This document shows, piece after piece, positions 1-11,880 of a stretch of DNA of 64,000 nucleotides. The stretch is from Nageia nagi. Taxonomy: Eukaryota; Pinophyta. A program made the position numbers and the translations under genes. The notes beneath the pieces are model-generated. The model had not been told where the DNA came from. It did not search any database and saw nothing but the letters and a program-made list of their open reading frames with translations. Location: positions 198,524,001-198,588,000 of the forward strand of contig JBITNC010000001.1 in assembly GCA_050084985.1 (NCBI GenBank), in the 5' to 3' direction. How positions within the stretch are numbered: the stretch's first letter is position 1; each line of letters opens with the position of its first letter.

Positions 1-410
1 TGAAGTATGCGCTCAAGCCTCCTTGCTTGAATTTTAATACTTAGTCAATTTCACTTCCGAACTAGGATGTCTAAGTTGGGTGCATGATTAAGGGGGAGCA
101 TTTAAGCCTGTGTAGAAATTGATGCGATTGGCCTGTGGCACACCTCCCGAGATTAGAAATTCCAAAAAATAATGAAAATGACCAAAAAAATGTTTTAGCG
201 GACATGCTTTTTCTCCTTAACTCCACATAATGCTCCAGACTCAACTTTCCAAACTGATCAACTTTGGCTGACCTTCCTTTTATATCCTTCTCGAATGGGA
301 CAGGTGTCATCTTGTGATTGGTCTCGAGGGGGTCAAATGCATGTATTCACACTTGTCATCATTAGGACCCAACACTTAGCCAAATTTTATTGCTTGAACT
401 TGGGTGCACC

Positions 411-1003
411 GTTTAGGAGACATGCAAAAGCATGTCCTTTAAAACATGCGCCTAGTTGTTTAAAGGACTTTTACTCAGAAATTGGCTAAGTATAGAGCCT
501 CTAATTCTTGGTTGCATTGTTTTGGGGGCATGCAAAAGCATGTCCCTCAAAACATGCGACTTGCTCTTTTCCTTGCAAGTTGAATGACTTTATAAAATAT
601 GCTAAGCATGGGAAGTCCACCTCTTGGTCGCATCGTTTCGGGGACATGCAAAAGCATGTCCCTCAAAACATGCGACTAAGCCTTTTCTTCATGATTTTGC
701 AAAAATATTCTAAGTATGAAATCTCTCAGCCCTGGTCGCACCATTTTGGGACATGCAAAAAGCATGTCTCTCAAAACATGCAACTAGCTGAAAAACATGA
801 TTTTTCTTTGATAAATTGACCAGTATGATTCCAACATGAGATGCAATGAAAGGGAGATAAATTTTGCAGCATGAGGGACCTGAAAATGCAAGTTTAAGGG
901 CCAAAAATGCAAGTGTAAGTGTGAAAAATGTAGCATGAGGTTGGGCGCATTATTTGGGGGATATGCAAAAGCATGTCCCTCAAAACATGCGACTAAGGAA
1001 AGA
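411..1003. repeat. Tandem array of palindromic hairpin units (array A1)
   Basis: Five units recur at about 411, 523, 627, 747 and 957, spaced 105-117 bp (the last gap is about double). Each is a nested palindrome. In the unit at 627-676 the outer arms GTCGCAT/ATGCGAC and inner arms GGGACATGC/GCATGTCCC pair perfectly around an AAAA loop. The spacers between units are much less conserved than the hairpins. The array lies upstream of the unknown gene at 3,254. A comparable array with different arm sequence lies next to the homologous gene at 27.6-28.5 kb. Function is unknown; a transposon-internal satellite is the simplest reading. Confidence 0.85.
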
Positions 1004-1130
1004 TGCAAAATTTTGACTGGACTTGATCATATGAGTGCAAACTTTGACATGTTTTCTATAGCTAGACCATGATGCATGCATTCTTTTTAGACAAGACTTC
1101 TTCCATGCATTCGTACTTGATTTTTCAAGG

Positions 1131-1440
1131 GTCCTCAAAATGCAAAATTTTGGGGGGTGTTGTGCAGACACAACAGACCCAAGGACACTTGCGTTGGGCT
1201 TGTCATTTCCCCTTCTGGTGCAAATGCAAACTAAGACATCCACTTTGACTCCTCCAATACCTGTGGTAGCATTCCAAAGACTCATATAAGCGAAAAGGTG
1301 GAAATGGACTAAGTATCAAGCATGAAAACCCCTCCTCTACCCTAGTGCAGGTTTGACAGGAGACACTTGTCTCATCCAAGATGTGCGCCCAACTCATGCA
1401 TACCTACTGTTGTGCCTACACAACACCCCCCAATTTTTTT
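1131..1440. repeat. Inverted pair of polypurine-tract/LTR-start-like motifs
   Basis: A purine-rich run ending in GGGGGGTGTTGTG occurs on the plus strand at about 1,145-1,165 and again on the minus strand at about 1,408-1,432, pointing toward each other. Each is followed by a short CACAACA palindrome. A similar motif (TTTTGGGGGATGTTGTG) occurs on the plus strand near 28,815, just before the 3' LTR of the complete 12.2-kb element. I infer that these are old polypurine tract plus LTR-start junctions of two related elements facing one another; no complete LTR can be delimited. Confidence 0.4.
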
Positions 1441-1639
1441 TGCATTTCGAGGACCCTCAGGAAACATAAAAGAAGAAAAGATCGCATGAAACCTATCTAA
1501 AAGGATGCATATCTTTTGGAGGATGTTGGGAACATGTTTTGTTTGCATTTTCACAGTAGTAGTGTCATTTTGTATGCACTTTTCTCCTATTGCATGTTTT
1601 CCATAGAGTGCTTTTGCACCCCCTTTCAGCCATGCGACC

Positions 1640-2260
1640 ATGCAGCCTTGTCTTTGTCATCTACATCACCTGTTTAAGAGCTTCTAAGGGCCTCCTTTTT
1701 TGCATTTCACCCACCTTGCATCATGTTTGTCATCATGTTGTCAAAAAATGCAGGAAAAGGGCATATTTTCAGCCTGTCGCATGTTTTTGAGGAAGTCCTT
1801 TTTGCACCCCCTAGAGAAGGTGCGACTAGGTTGGGTTTCATCTCATACTTAGCATTTTTTTTGTTCCACTTTGATGTCGCATACATTCAGTTGAGTCCTT
1901 TTGCACTCCTCCCAAAGGGTGCAACCAATGCAGCTGTTAATACTTAGCATTTATTTTTTTCACTTTCGCATACTTTGTAAGGTGTCATCTTGCATTCCTC
2001 CTGAAGCGTGCGACTAGTATTTCAGACTTAGCATCATTTTTAAAGATGTCGCATGCATTGGAGTGAGTCCTTTTGCACTCCTCAGGAACCATGCAACCAA
2101 GAACTTCACACTTAGCATTTTTTGAAGCCTCAAAGGTTGTCGCATGCATTTCATCAAGTGAAGAACACTTAGCCAAATTTCAAAGTCTCAAGGCTTGTCG
2201 CAAGGATGCAGATGAGTCCTTTTGCACTCATCCAAAATCATGCGACCAAGGAAAACAGAA
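1640..2260. repeat. Tandem array, period about 90-100 bp (array A2)
   Basis: Units starting TCGCAT and ending in a GCGACTAG- or GCGACCAAG-like arm recur near 1,775, 1,877, 1,965, 2,048 and 2,197. They share a central AGTCCTTTTGCACTC block. This is a diverged continuation of the hairpin array to the left, and further decayed units run to about 3,200. No coding signal is seen. Confidence 0.7.
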
Positions 2261-2340
2261 GGAAATAAGCTAAGTGTTAGATGTTGGTGACAAATGGAAG
2301 CCCATGCACTAGACCTCATCCTGCCCCTATCCCATGGTGA

Positions 2341-2368
2341 CACGTGTCCCACCTAGAAGGCTATAAAA
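2341..2368 (+). promoter_or_regulatory. G-box plus TATA-like pair upstream of unknown gene
   Basis: A palindromic G-box core CACGTG at 2,341-2,346 is followed 16 bases later by TATAAAA at 2,362-2,368. A second TATAAATA lies at 2,767-2,774. Both precede the plus-strand gene starting at 3,254, so they could be its promoter or an LTR promoter. The assignment rests on motif and spacing only. Confidence 0.3.
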
Positions 2369-3253
2369 GGTAAGTCACCCCCCTTCATTTCAGTTTGCAA
2401 AGTTGGAGAGGGCCAAAGCGTGGGGAGATAGGAGAAAATGCACCCCTTCTTGGACATGCGACCAAGGACATCCTACACCTTTTTCGAAGTTTTGTTCAAG
2501 ATTTAGACCTTGGGAAGCATGCCAGGAGCTGGGCGCAAGGATTCAAGCATGTGCTTTGAGCAGCCATCCAAAAGGATGCGACAAGGGAGTTAAGAGCTCA
2601 AGTATGCTGGAAAATTGGCTAAGTCCCCTGGTCCTACTTCCTAGTCACACCATTCCTATTTGGTCCTTTTGCACCCTCCACCATGCATGCGACCTTGTTT
2701 GTAAGCTTTCTATTGGACATTTTTAGCAAGCTGGTAAGAGAGTAACACCTGGCCCAAGAGCAAATCTATAAATATCACCCTCTCCTAGAGCATTTCATAC
2801 CTCACTTTCATCCGTCTTCTTAGTCACATCATTTTCCATACATGCTTAAGCATCCATCCCAAAACGTGCGGCCAAGGAAGGAACATTAGAATACGTTGCA
2901 CTCATTTCAGGGCCTGGTCGCATCATTTTTCATGCATGCTCAAGCACCCACTTCAGAATGTGCAACCAAGATAGAAGGGAGATTCGGGGACATACATCGA
3001 GTTAAGCCTCTTTTGGCTAAAGCATTTCGAATGCACCCTTGAACCTAGTCGCATCATTTTTTATGCATGCTTGAGGCACTCATTCAAAACATTGCGACCA
3101 ACAATGGAGTGAAGAATTTTGTTCAAGAAATTGACTAAGTGTCCCTAGGCCAAGTTGCATGCTTTCCTGGTTGTGCTTTTGCACTCATTCATAACTATGC
3201 ACCTAGACTAGTCATACATCTGGAGTTGAGGAAGGAGTTGGGTAGTGTCCTCC

Positions 3254-6200
3254 ATGGCTTCAAGCACTAAAGTACCCTCTTTGAAGGCCAAGAAGACCTA
3301 GAGCCAACTATTTGAGAGGCATGTGACTAAAAACCAGATGGCTTGACTTTTGAATGAGAGTTTGATAGAATTTCAGCCAAAGAGCAGACCAGAGCTCCTT
3401 GAGGCCAAATTTAAGGGAAAGTATATCTTTGTTGGTGACACTGATTGGGGTAACTTGGACCCAATTATGACCTTGGCCTCTACAACCTCTCTCAGCAAGG
3501 AGGACTTGTTTGGGGAACTTATCCATACGTGCGGCTTGTTCAATGTTGCCATGATACCATTTGCAATAAATTTTCCCGATTTGTGCAATGAAGTGGCAAA
3601 GAAGTGTGATTTCAGCAAGAGAGTGCTATAGGATGCGAAGGGCAATGTAATCATGGACTTCACCCCTGCTAGTATTGAAGCAGCTTTTGGTTGGAAACAT
3701 GGGGATGACTATACATTGGTCCATTCGGAGGAGTTTCATGACTCCACTTCCCAGCCTAGAGACTATGTTAGACCTTGTGAGGAATTTCAAAACCTTCAAG
3801 GGCAAAGGTTGATTACTGCACGAAGAGAAGAATTTCTGCCAGTTGTGGCAAAATTGATCACCTTATTATCAAAAGTAACCGGTTAAGAGAATGATGCCAA
3901 GTACCAGAGGGAGTTCACAGGCTTTATGGTTGCAATCAATTAGGGGAGGCCCATTCGGTGGGCAGAGGTTATCAATGATGCTCTACGCTACCAGTTGTCC
4001 TTTTTCAGGTCCTCGAAGAGATTTTACATGAACTCTTACTTGGTGTACCTGTTACTACATGACAAGGTCAGATTCAAGGAGCTAGCTGATAAGAGGTACT
4101 TGGGGGAGAAGAACACCCCCGTGTGGAGGGCATACCAAAAATGGTGGTGCCAGAATAAATTTGAGTATTTTTATGGGAAAACTGATGCCTAGGAGCATGA
4201 TATCTACAAGGATATCAAGGGAGAGTTTGTGGTGAAGAGGATATTTGATGTTGCTATCCAAGCTATTCGCATGCATGCAAACTTTTTTCTGCAAGATGCT
4301 GACTTCACCTACATTAGTGTTGATGGCTCGGAAGAGCAACCCATGCTCTTGCCCAAGTATGTCAGCGGTAGGTTGATCCTCATGGAGTTTGCCAACCAGC
4401 TCTTGGTCCTAAAGGAGAAGGTCTGGAAGAAGAAAAATTCCACCATCAACTTGCCTATTTCTATATTTGGATATGTGTGCCAAACCTCGGTGTAGGCAAC
4501 ACACATGTGGGAGGAGCTACAGTAGTATAACTTCTTCTGAGAAGCTGCTGCTAGGAACTATGATCCTGAGGGGATGATTGCCCATTTCTATGACACTGCT
4601 TTTCATCGACCCATTCCATTTCCACACAAGTCTTTGGGAGGTGAAGAAAGGTATAAGAATGTGTAGGATGAAGGGGAAATTGCGTGCATCAAAGCTCATT
4701 TGAGTAAACCCCGATCTAAAGAGGCCATTTTGAAGATCAAATCTCTTGCCCACACAACGTCCTCACCAAAAGAGAAGCCCTTGTTTTCTGCAGGAAAAAG
4801 GCATGGGGCCCTGAGAGAGCCCCTTCCAAGGCCCAGCAAGCGTAGTGTGTTGGAAGCTGACCTTAAAGATGTTGGGTATTATGTTCTCCCTTCAAATGCG
4901 TTGGACGATGTGATAAACATCGCATGTGGTAGTGACTCCCCCACCAAAGCAATTCCTTCCAGATCGACCCATTCTCCTGGACCAAGAGAGAAAGTTCTCC
5001 CTTTACAGGAAAGTTCTAGCAACTCTGAGACCTCTTCCTCTTCTTCCGATGAAGAAGTTGATGAAAACCCTAACCGTACAGTTGGAGATTCTGCAAAAGA
5101 ATCAAAGATCCATAGTTAGAGAGGAGAAAAAGAAGAGGAAGATGATGTCAACACTACCCATTCACCTTAGCAAGAAGACATAGCCATTGGTGCTTCAAAA
5201 CCCGATGAAATGGAAGTGGAAACCATCCCAAAAGATGAGATAGTGGATTGTAGGCACTTATGATGATGATGTCCAAATATTTGGCCAAAAGTACGCTAGA
5301 GAGGTGGCTGCATCCAAATCCTCTCCTACCGAACCCAAAAAAAAGGTCTCCCTCATGTAAACCCTCTACCAAGAGGATTCATGATAAATCTCACCAGCTC
5401 TGAAATACAAGCATATCTCTAGGCGGTAATGGAGGAGATGAAGAGGATGAAGGAGAGACAGAAGAACAGAAGAAGAAGAGAAGGCAAGAAGAGCATCAGG
5501 GCAAGGACATGGTGGTAGTTCCAACTACCCTAGCAAAAGAGGTCAAGAAAGTTGATAAAGAAAGATTGTTGGTTCAAAGGTTTTCCCCTCGACCAACTAT
5601 CGAACATCCAAATCTTGACCTAGATGCATGCCTTAGAGCCCTCAGCATGAGTATGGCTCACAATGAAGATATAGATCAGGACTTGCGATCTGAGGACAAG
5701 GAATAACTTTCAGATGGGGAGAAAATTCAAAGAGTGGACACTTTTGTCTCCACCTCTCGAAAGGAGATCTCCATCAGCCATTGCTACTCCAAGGAGAAGC
5801 ATTCTCAGAGGGACGAGGACTGTGTTATCGAAACTTTCAAGATGCCAGCCCAATTGAGGTTAACGGCTTGGAAACACATTGTTACCCAGAATGCTGCAAT
5901 CATGGAACAAGAAGGCTATGAACCCAAAAGGGAAGTGAAGAAATTAAAGAAGGATCTCATAGCTAGTTAGAAAATCATAAAGGAGCTCCAGAAAACAGCA
6001 CCACTCCCTTACATTTGCAGAAACAAACTTCCTTTCATGAGGGGTGGGAACTCATGAAGGAGCAGCTCAAGAACGAGATGATGAAAACCATCAAGAGATT
6101 GTCTTCATGCATTTACAAGCTCCTAGCCGAGGGTGTTGAGATCAGGGATCTTAGAGTTCAAATTACTACTCACCTTGGCCCGTTGGATAGTTACCTACCC

Positions 6201-6711
6201 AACGTCTCCCACTTGCAACACACGCCAATAACCCTAAGAAATTGGTCTATTGCCATGAGTTCACCTATCACCTTGATTGGTTGAAGCACGCACTCAAGAA
6301 GTGCAATGCTGTCCTCAAAGTAAGGATCCCCTTACGAAAGGAGGTAGAGGAACAGATGAGCAAGTATCTTTATTAGCTCAAGTTCCAAGGGGAGGATAAT
6401 AATGTTCAAGAGAAGGAAGCAATATTGGCAGAGGCTTAGAATCTGATCTAGAAGCATCTTGAGGTTGAGGATCTAAACTTGCTGAAGGCAAGACTTATTA
6501 TCATGCACAAGGGCGGATGGTCATATGGAGGTACCAGATGCAGGCCACAATCAAGAAGATTGAGGATTACTTCCGGCAGAATGATAGTACCATTGGTATG
6601 ATCTCTAGGGGCATGCAGAAAACAATGGGGTTCTTGGAGGAGACCATCGAGTCCTATTGTCTCGCCAGCAAGGAGTGGAACTCCGCCCATACCGAATCCA
6701 ATCTGGCTTAG
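3254..6711 (+). pseudogene. Decayed transposon-borne gene of unknown function, copy A
   Basis: The product is not recognised. From the ATG at 3,254 one frame can be followed to 5,119 across 11 stops (8 TAG, 2 TGA, 1 TAA); later segments are in other frames (5,509-5,970, 6,015-6,284, 6,517-6,711). The first half looks globular and contains GDTDWGNLDP, GRPIRWAEVI, FYMNSYLVYLLLH (4,022-4,060) and NSTINLPISI. The middle is acidic and serine-rich; the end is charged and helical, probably coiled coil. All these blocks recur in the minus-strand gene at 23,982-27,325, so this is a real protein family of about 1,000 residues rather than chance frames. No gag, protease, polymerase or integrase motif is visible. 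Hairpin arrays lie on its 5' side. It is clearly dead. It may be an antisense accessory gene of a non-autonomous LTR element, as in the other copy. Confidence 0.7.
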
Positions 6712-6784
6712 ATCTGATTCACTCGCAAACTTCCTATGTGGTACTTTTTTTCATGTTTAATGCATACAGGTTGCTTGTCAGACT

Positions 6785-6905
6785 TTACTTTGATTTGACT
6801 AGTGTAGGGATGAGGTTTTGCTCACGCCAGGTCAAATCTGTCAGACTCATTTATGACTTTGACCGGTGCAGGGATGAGGTTTTGCTCCTGCCAGTTTTGA
6901 TGTTA
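6785..6905. repeat. Two-copy tandem duplication, about 70 bp
   Basis: The phrase CAGGGATGAGGTTTTGCTC, with its flanks, occurs twice about 72 bases apart just after the end of the unknown gene. No function is apparent. Confidence 0.7.
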
Positions 6906-6911
6906 GACCTT

Positions 6912-8189
6912 TTCAATCTATTTATTGCATATCTGATTTTCTGTTAGATAGAATAAATGTAGAGTAGATGCATTGCGACTGTGGCATTTATATTTTGTTA
7001 GCTTTAGATGCCACTTACATAGTTTTGTGGGATGATAACTGATTTTGTATCAGTATGTGTGTTGCATGTGTGCACACCATATCAGATTTGATGCCTTTAG
7101 GGCATCATTTCTAGTGGCCTATTTATACACCATTCGGGCCATTTAGAAAGGGATTTGACATACGGGATTTTTGCATGAGGAATTTTGACATAGAGTTTAT
7201 GCATAGATCTTTGTACTATTTTTGCATTGGACTTTCGCACATAATGAAAGCATCATATATTGGAGTTCTTGCATTTTGAGATTGAGGCTATTGTGTTCAT
7301 TTGTACTATCATTTTGAGCCTTTGCATGTCATAAGATTCACATTCCATTGCATAGAAGATTGTTGCATGATGGGTTCTATGCATGCTCTGTTATTGAAAA
7401 TCAATATGAATGTGTTTTTGTTTAGAGGAATAAAATCATAAAGATATATTGTGAGGGGCATCATTTGTGGGATTATGCATATCTGAATGGCTCTTTCTAT
7501 GAACTGCATATTGATTATTTTGTGAAAGAGTCTAATCCTTCTTTGCATAGTTTGCATGCAAGTGGATATATTCTAAGGCCTACAGCTTGTCTTTATATCA
7601 TTCGGTTAGGTTAGTGCACTTACACCCTCATTACATCTTTACCCTTTCCATTGAGTCTTCCATAAAGACCTTATAGCTTCTTGCTCTCATCTAGTAGTGT
7701 ATCGACCTTAATGAATCTGAAGACGACCTGCCGAGACACTGTATCCCAAGTGACGTCCTCATAGGTCTTTTCCTTTCCTCGCATTCCCTTGCATTTATCC
7801 TCATGTTTTTCCCTGCATTTGTGATCTTTCTTCGCTATCGTTCACATTTGCAATCTTTCCTCATTAAGGAAAGGAATCCCGATGTGAGTTTCCCTTGTAT
7901 ACGGTTAACAACATGCATCTCTGACTCTTGAGCCATCAAGACCATATTCCATGTAAGCGCTTGGGGTAACCAGTCCTTTCGAGTGGGAACAAGTAACGTT
8001 GTTTTCTCCAAGTCTTGTGCATGTTTTGGGCGAGGAAAGAAAAACATATCAACACCTACCAAGCATAGGTGTGACTCAAAACAACTTTCATGTCCCTCCA
8101 AAGACCTGCAACACCCTTTCAAGAGCTTTGGGGAACAATTTCAAACATCAAGGACAAATTTTGGCTAAGAATAGAGCACAACTCCCTTA
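6912..8189. other. Non-coding stretch downstream of unknown gene
   Basis: AT-rich sequence with only short scattered frames, none resembling a known family. It probably belongs to the same decayed element as the gene to its left. No splice, tRNA or polymerase signal was recognised. Confidence 0.5.
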
Positions 8190-8840
8190 GGTGCAAGTCT
8201 GGGTGGAGACAAGCTTCATGACTCCTAGGAGACTTGCACCAAGCTCATATACACATCTCTAGCGCATATGCAAGCCAAGACAAACATGTTGACCTCTTCT
8301 GGACTTGCACTGGGCCAACACTTCCTTATTCAGGCACAAGCATGGACCAAGACAACCACCTCCACCTCTAGAAGACTTGTGTTGGGTTCTTATCCCTTCT
8401 TTCTGATGCAAGTGTGGACCTAGACAATAGTGTTATCCCCCTCAAGGCTTGCGCAAGAGAAAACTCATCCTTCTTGGGTGCAAGTCTCACCCAAGACACC
8501 CACTTTGACCCTCAAGGAGCTTGTGCTGGGATTCAAGGCTTCAACCTTGGCACATAACCTCACCTACACACATGCCTTGACCTCTTGTAGACATGCACCA
8601 GCCTATGAAAGCCTTCCCCATCAGCATGAAATCCCCAAAAGAGAGAAAAATCACAAGTAAAGAGCATATCCATTCTTGGCGCAAGTCCAGAACAAGACAA
8701 GAGTTTTGACCTCCCAAAGATGTGCGTCAGGCCTAGTTGCCTCTCTTTGGTGCAAATCCAAACCAAGACAAGGTTGTTGACTCCCAGAAGACTTGAGCTA
8801 GGCTTGTCCTCATGTCCATAACAATTTAAAATTATGAACA
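8190..8840. repeat. Palindromic repeat array (array A3), LTR-like
   Basis: Four or five units contain GTGCAAGTC...AGACTTGCAC-type arms around a CCAAGACA core. The first, 8,190-8,240, has perfect 11-bp arms GGTGCAAGTCT/AGACTTGCACC. Similar words occur at 1,200-1,400, and GCTTGCGCC repeats occur inside the LTRs of the 12.2-kb element (about 18,460-18,580). I infer that this is LTR sequence of the left-hand element, but its ends cannot be placed. Confidence 0.55.
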
Positions 8841-10179
8841 AAAAATGTTCCTATTGGTGCACCAATCTTGCTTGTTAACATTGAGTACTTTTTTTCAAAA
8901 ATGGTAACAATATTTCTATTAATCAACTTGGCTCGCTCATTCCCTTGAGAATGCAATTTGAGGAACAGATAGAGACACTACAATATTTGTAATAAAACTC
9001 TAATATTCTTCTGGATACATATGCATGTTAGCTGATATAATGAGACAAGTAATTCAGAATCTCAGTCGAATTTGATTTGCAATGTGGGATAACTTCTGTT
9101 TGTTCGGTGGAGACTCTTCTCTATGGAGCATGGATCAAGGTACATCTCCCAAGGCAGGCTAAGCTTGAGGGCATGGGAACCCAGATATCAAATGGGCAGG
9201 AAAACAAGGAAATATGAGATGACATCATTCGGTGCTTGTAAGCACTCCAGCAGATCTTCAGGAATCATTGAGATGCCAGCTAGCAGTTATGAAAATTACA
9301 GTGATCAACTGATGGACAATACACAGGTCATACAACAATACATGAGAGTTTTATTATCAAAGAAGAAACACTGAAGCTGCATAGCGGGCTTTAAAGGGAA
9401 TTCAATAACATGCTTTGATATGCAGTTTGCGCAATCTGTCATTTGAAAATCCCCAACTAAATGTGGCAGATTATGCAGTGATTTCTCTTACGCAGCCTCA
9501 CTACATCTGGTTAATCTGTTCTAAAGGCCATGCACTTGCAAAAGTTTGGTCATCGGACTTATGTTGCCGATGAATGCAAAAGTGATCTAAACACTGTAAA
9601 AACACCATTTTATCAGGCAATACCCAAGTTCTAGGGGGAGGGAACAAGCTGCAAGAGACAGTTAGCAAGGCTGTGGATCACCAACTAAAACTGTGGAAGC
9701 AGGTAGGCATCCAGCAAAAAGTAAAGGCTGCATAGTCAATGTTGGAATGGTGATGCTGACAAAGAAGCCAGAAGATGAAAAGTTCATCATGTGAAGAGAA
9801 AATTAATATGTCTTTTGAGCTTCAAGCAAACAAATAGTTCTGAAAAACATCATGGAAATCCAATAGACATTTTGAAACTGAAAGGTCATATCCTGGATAT
9901 TAAGGTGTTAATAACATGCTCTGCAACCCCTAGCCTCTTGTCACGCTTTTGCTCTTTTCCCTTCAGCCCCCCTTTCCCTTGAGAACAGTTTCCTCACCCT
10001 CTCTGTTTAAAACTTGAGCCACAAGAGCTACAGTTGGATCTTTGATCTACAGTGACCAATGGTGTAGTGAACTATGGAAGCACCTCCATGCTCCTAGCAT
10101 AGCCTCTTCTCACAAGAGGCTACTGTCGACACTAGACCTCCATTGGAAGTAGAAAAGAAAGGGGAAAAGCTATGCCTGA
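8841..10179. other. No recognisable gene
   Basis: Intron-like AT-rich sequence. An 83-codon frame at 9,123-9,374 has no recognisable motif and I do not support it as a gene. If the ABP1 model is right, this is part of the intron downstream of exon 3. Confidence 0.5.
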
Positions 10180-11880
10180 AAATCCCCCGCACTATCATTG
10201 ATCAATCTACAAAGACAGGGCACTATAGTTTGGTAGGAAGGATCTTGGGATCCTGCTTGAATATTGACCTTGTTTGAAAATGGGCAAAACTGAGATAAAA
10301 GGAAACTTGGATGTTATCGCGATGCCCAATGACTACATCATGTTCATTTTCAATTGTGCAGAAGGTCGCAACTATGTCTTGGGTTGTCCCTGGTTCTTTG
10401 GGAAGCGAGATTTGTTTCTAAAAAAATGGCAACTGGGTTTCAACTCGGCCAAGGCCAAGATAATGTTCGCAACAATATAGGCCATTCTCCTGCATCTCCC
10501 TTTTGAATTCTAGCACCAAAAAGTGTTCAAAGGAATTGCATGATCCTTTGGTAAATTCATTGCAATAGATGAGGTAATAACACTAGAATCGGAGTGGGGC
10601 GAATGGATTCAAGAACTGCATTATGTAGATAACAATTGTCTATGCTCAGCATGTGCTCAAGTTGGGCATAATGTTAGAGCGTGTCCTACTAGGGTGATCA
10701 TAGCAAACACACTTCAGAATGAAAGGCGACCAAAACAACAGCAGGAAGGGCAAAACTCTGATAAGATAAACAAACAACCAGAACTTGAAGAGGGAGAAAT
10801 TTCGTCTAAAGATACAGAAGGCAATTGCATGGCTTGAACTATTTGTGAGAAACCTAGACAACAAGAAACAAATATTCCGAAGGTGATAACTGTTAAAAAT
10901 GAAGCTCATAGGGAAGGAGATGAAAAACAACTCTGGATCAGCAATCACAAGAAGGAATCTTGCCTAAAATGAAGGATGAAAACAAGTGAAGAATAAAAGG
11001 AGATCACTAAGTAAAGAAGAAATAATTACAATGGTTGAATTGGTAGATGATCCAATAGGAAATCAGGAGGTGGAGAGAAAACTGGATTTTGATGAAGAAA
11101 CAATGGTAAAAGAGACTCGATTTTCCATGAATTGCAGCTGAGTAACATGAAGTTTAGTACAAAAAAAAAAAAGCAAATATCCAACAAGCAAGAACAGGGT
11201 GTCCAAGAGAGGGAAAAGTAACGGAGAAAGAAACAGCCAAAGCAATTGTTGATGGTAAGCAGTCAACTTTGGAGGGTTTTGTGAGAGGAAAAGCACTCCC
11301 AAAAACAGGGAGAAAATGATGATAATATCATGAATTTCAGGGGGTTGAACTCCCCCTCAACACCTGGGTTTCTAGAATGGAGCCTGATATTGAAATCCAT
11401 AGAAGGCTAATGTTTACTATTGTACTTGGAGGGGAAAAGGTATAACAATTGCTATTATCAACACTATGATAGCAGAACCAAGTGCTACGGTTTTAGTAGC
11501 AAACCTACTCAAGGGAGAGAGCTTCTCCAAAAGACTAAAATATGTATACTTTGTAAATAAAAAACGGATGTCCAATTTTAGAACACCTAGTAGAATTTAG
11601 TAAATGTACTATGAAATAAATAGTGATAAGTTATTGCCCAAACTATTGTAAACTTTTAAAGACAGGTTTTGGGTTCATGTATTAAAAACCCCTTTAATTT
11701 GCCAGTGGCCTTTTTTGGTCTTGATAAAAACAAAGGTTATATCTAGGATGTAATATATTGTAGTTTCAACTTCTTCTTTTGTAGAGAATTTGCATGTGTA
11801 GTATTGTCATACATATCCCACAACTGTATGTACTATTTTGAGAGCAATACAAGACTCCATTTAAGTGCCCAAAATCTGAT
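10180..11880 (+). mobile_element. L1-type LINE remnant (ORF1 plus start of ORF2)
   Basis: A decayed plus-strand ORF1 runs from about 10,180 to 10,840. It resembles the plant LINE DUF4283 nucleic-acid-binding domain, with LVGRILG early and NYVLGCPWFFGKRDLFLKKW (from about 10,366). A CCHC knuckle, CSACAQVGHNVRAC, follows at about 10,647-10,690. In-frame stops and a frameshift near 10,280 break it. At about 11,330 a short segment, NFRGLNSP, matches the first strand of a LINE ORF2 endonuclease, but the rest of the endonuclease and all of the reverse transcriptase are missing. The 3' end near 11,700-11,880 looks like a LINE 3' UTR. It is an internally deleted, inactive copy. Confidence 0.7.

Noticed and set aside
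411-1003. CRISPR-like array: palindromic repeats at near-regular spacing
   Set aside because: The window is clearly plant nuclear DNA, the repeats vary in sequence and spacing, and there are no cas genes. It is a transposon-associated satellite.
9123-9374. 83-codon plus-strand frame
   Set aside because: No motif, splice context or homolog that I can recognise.
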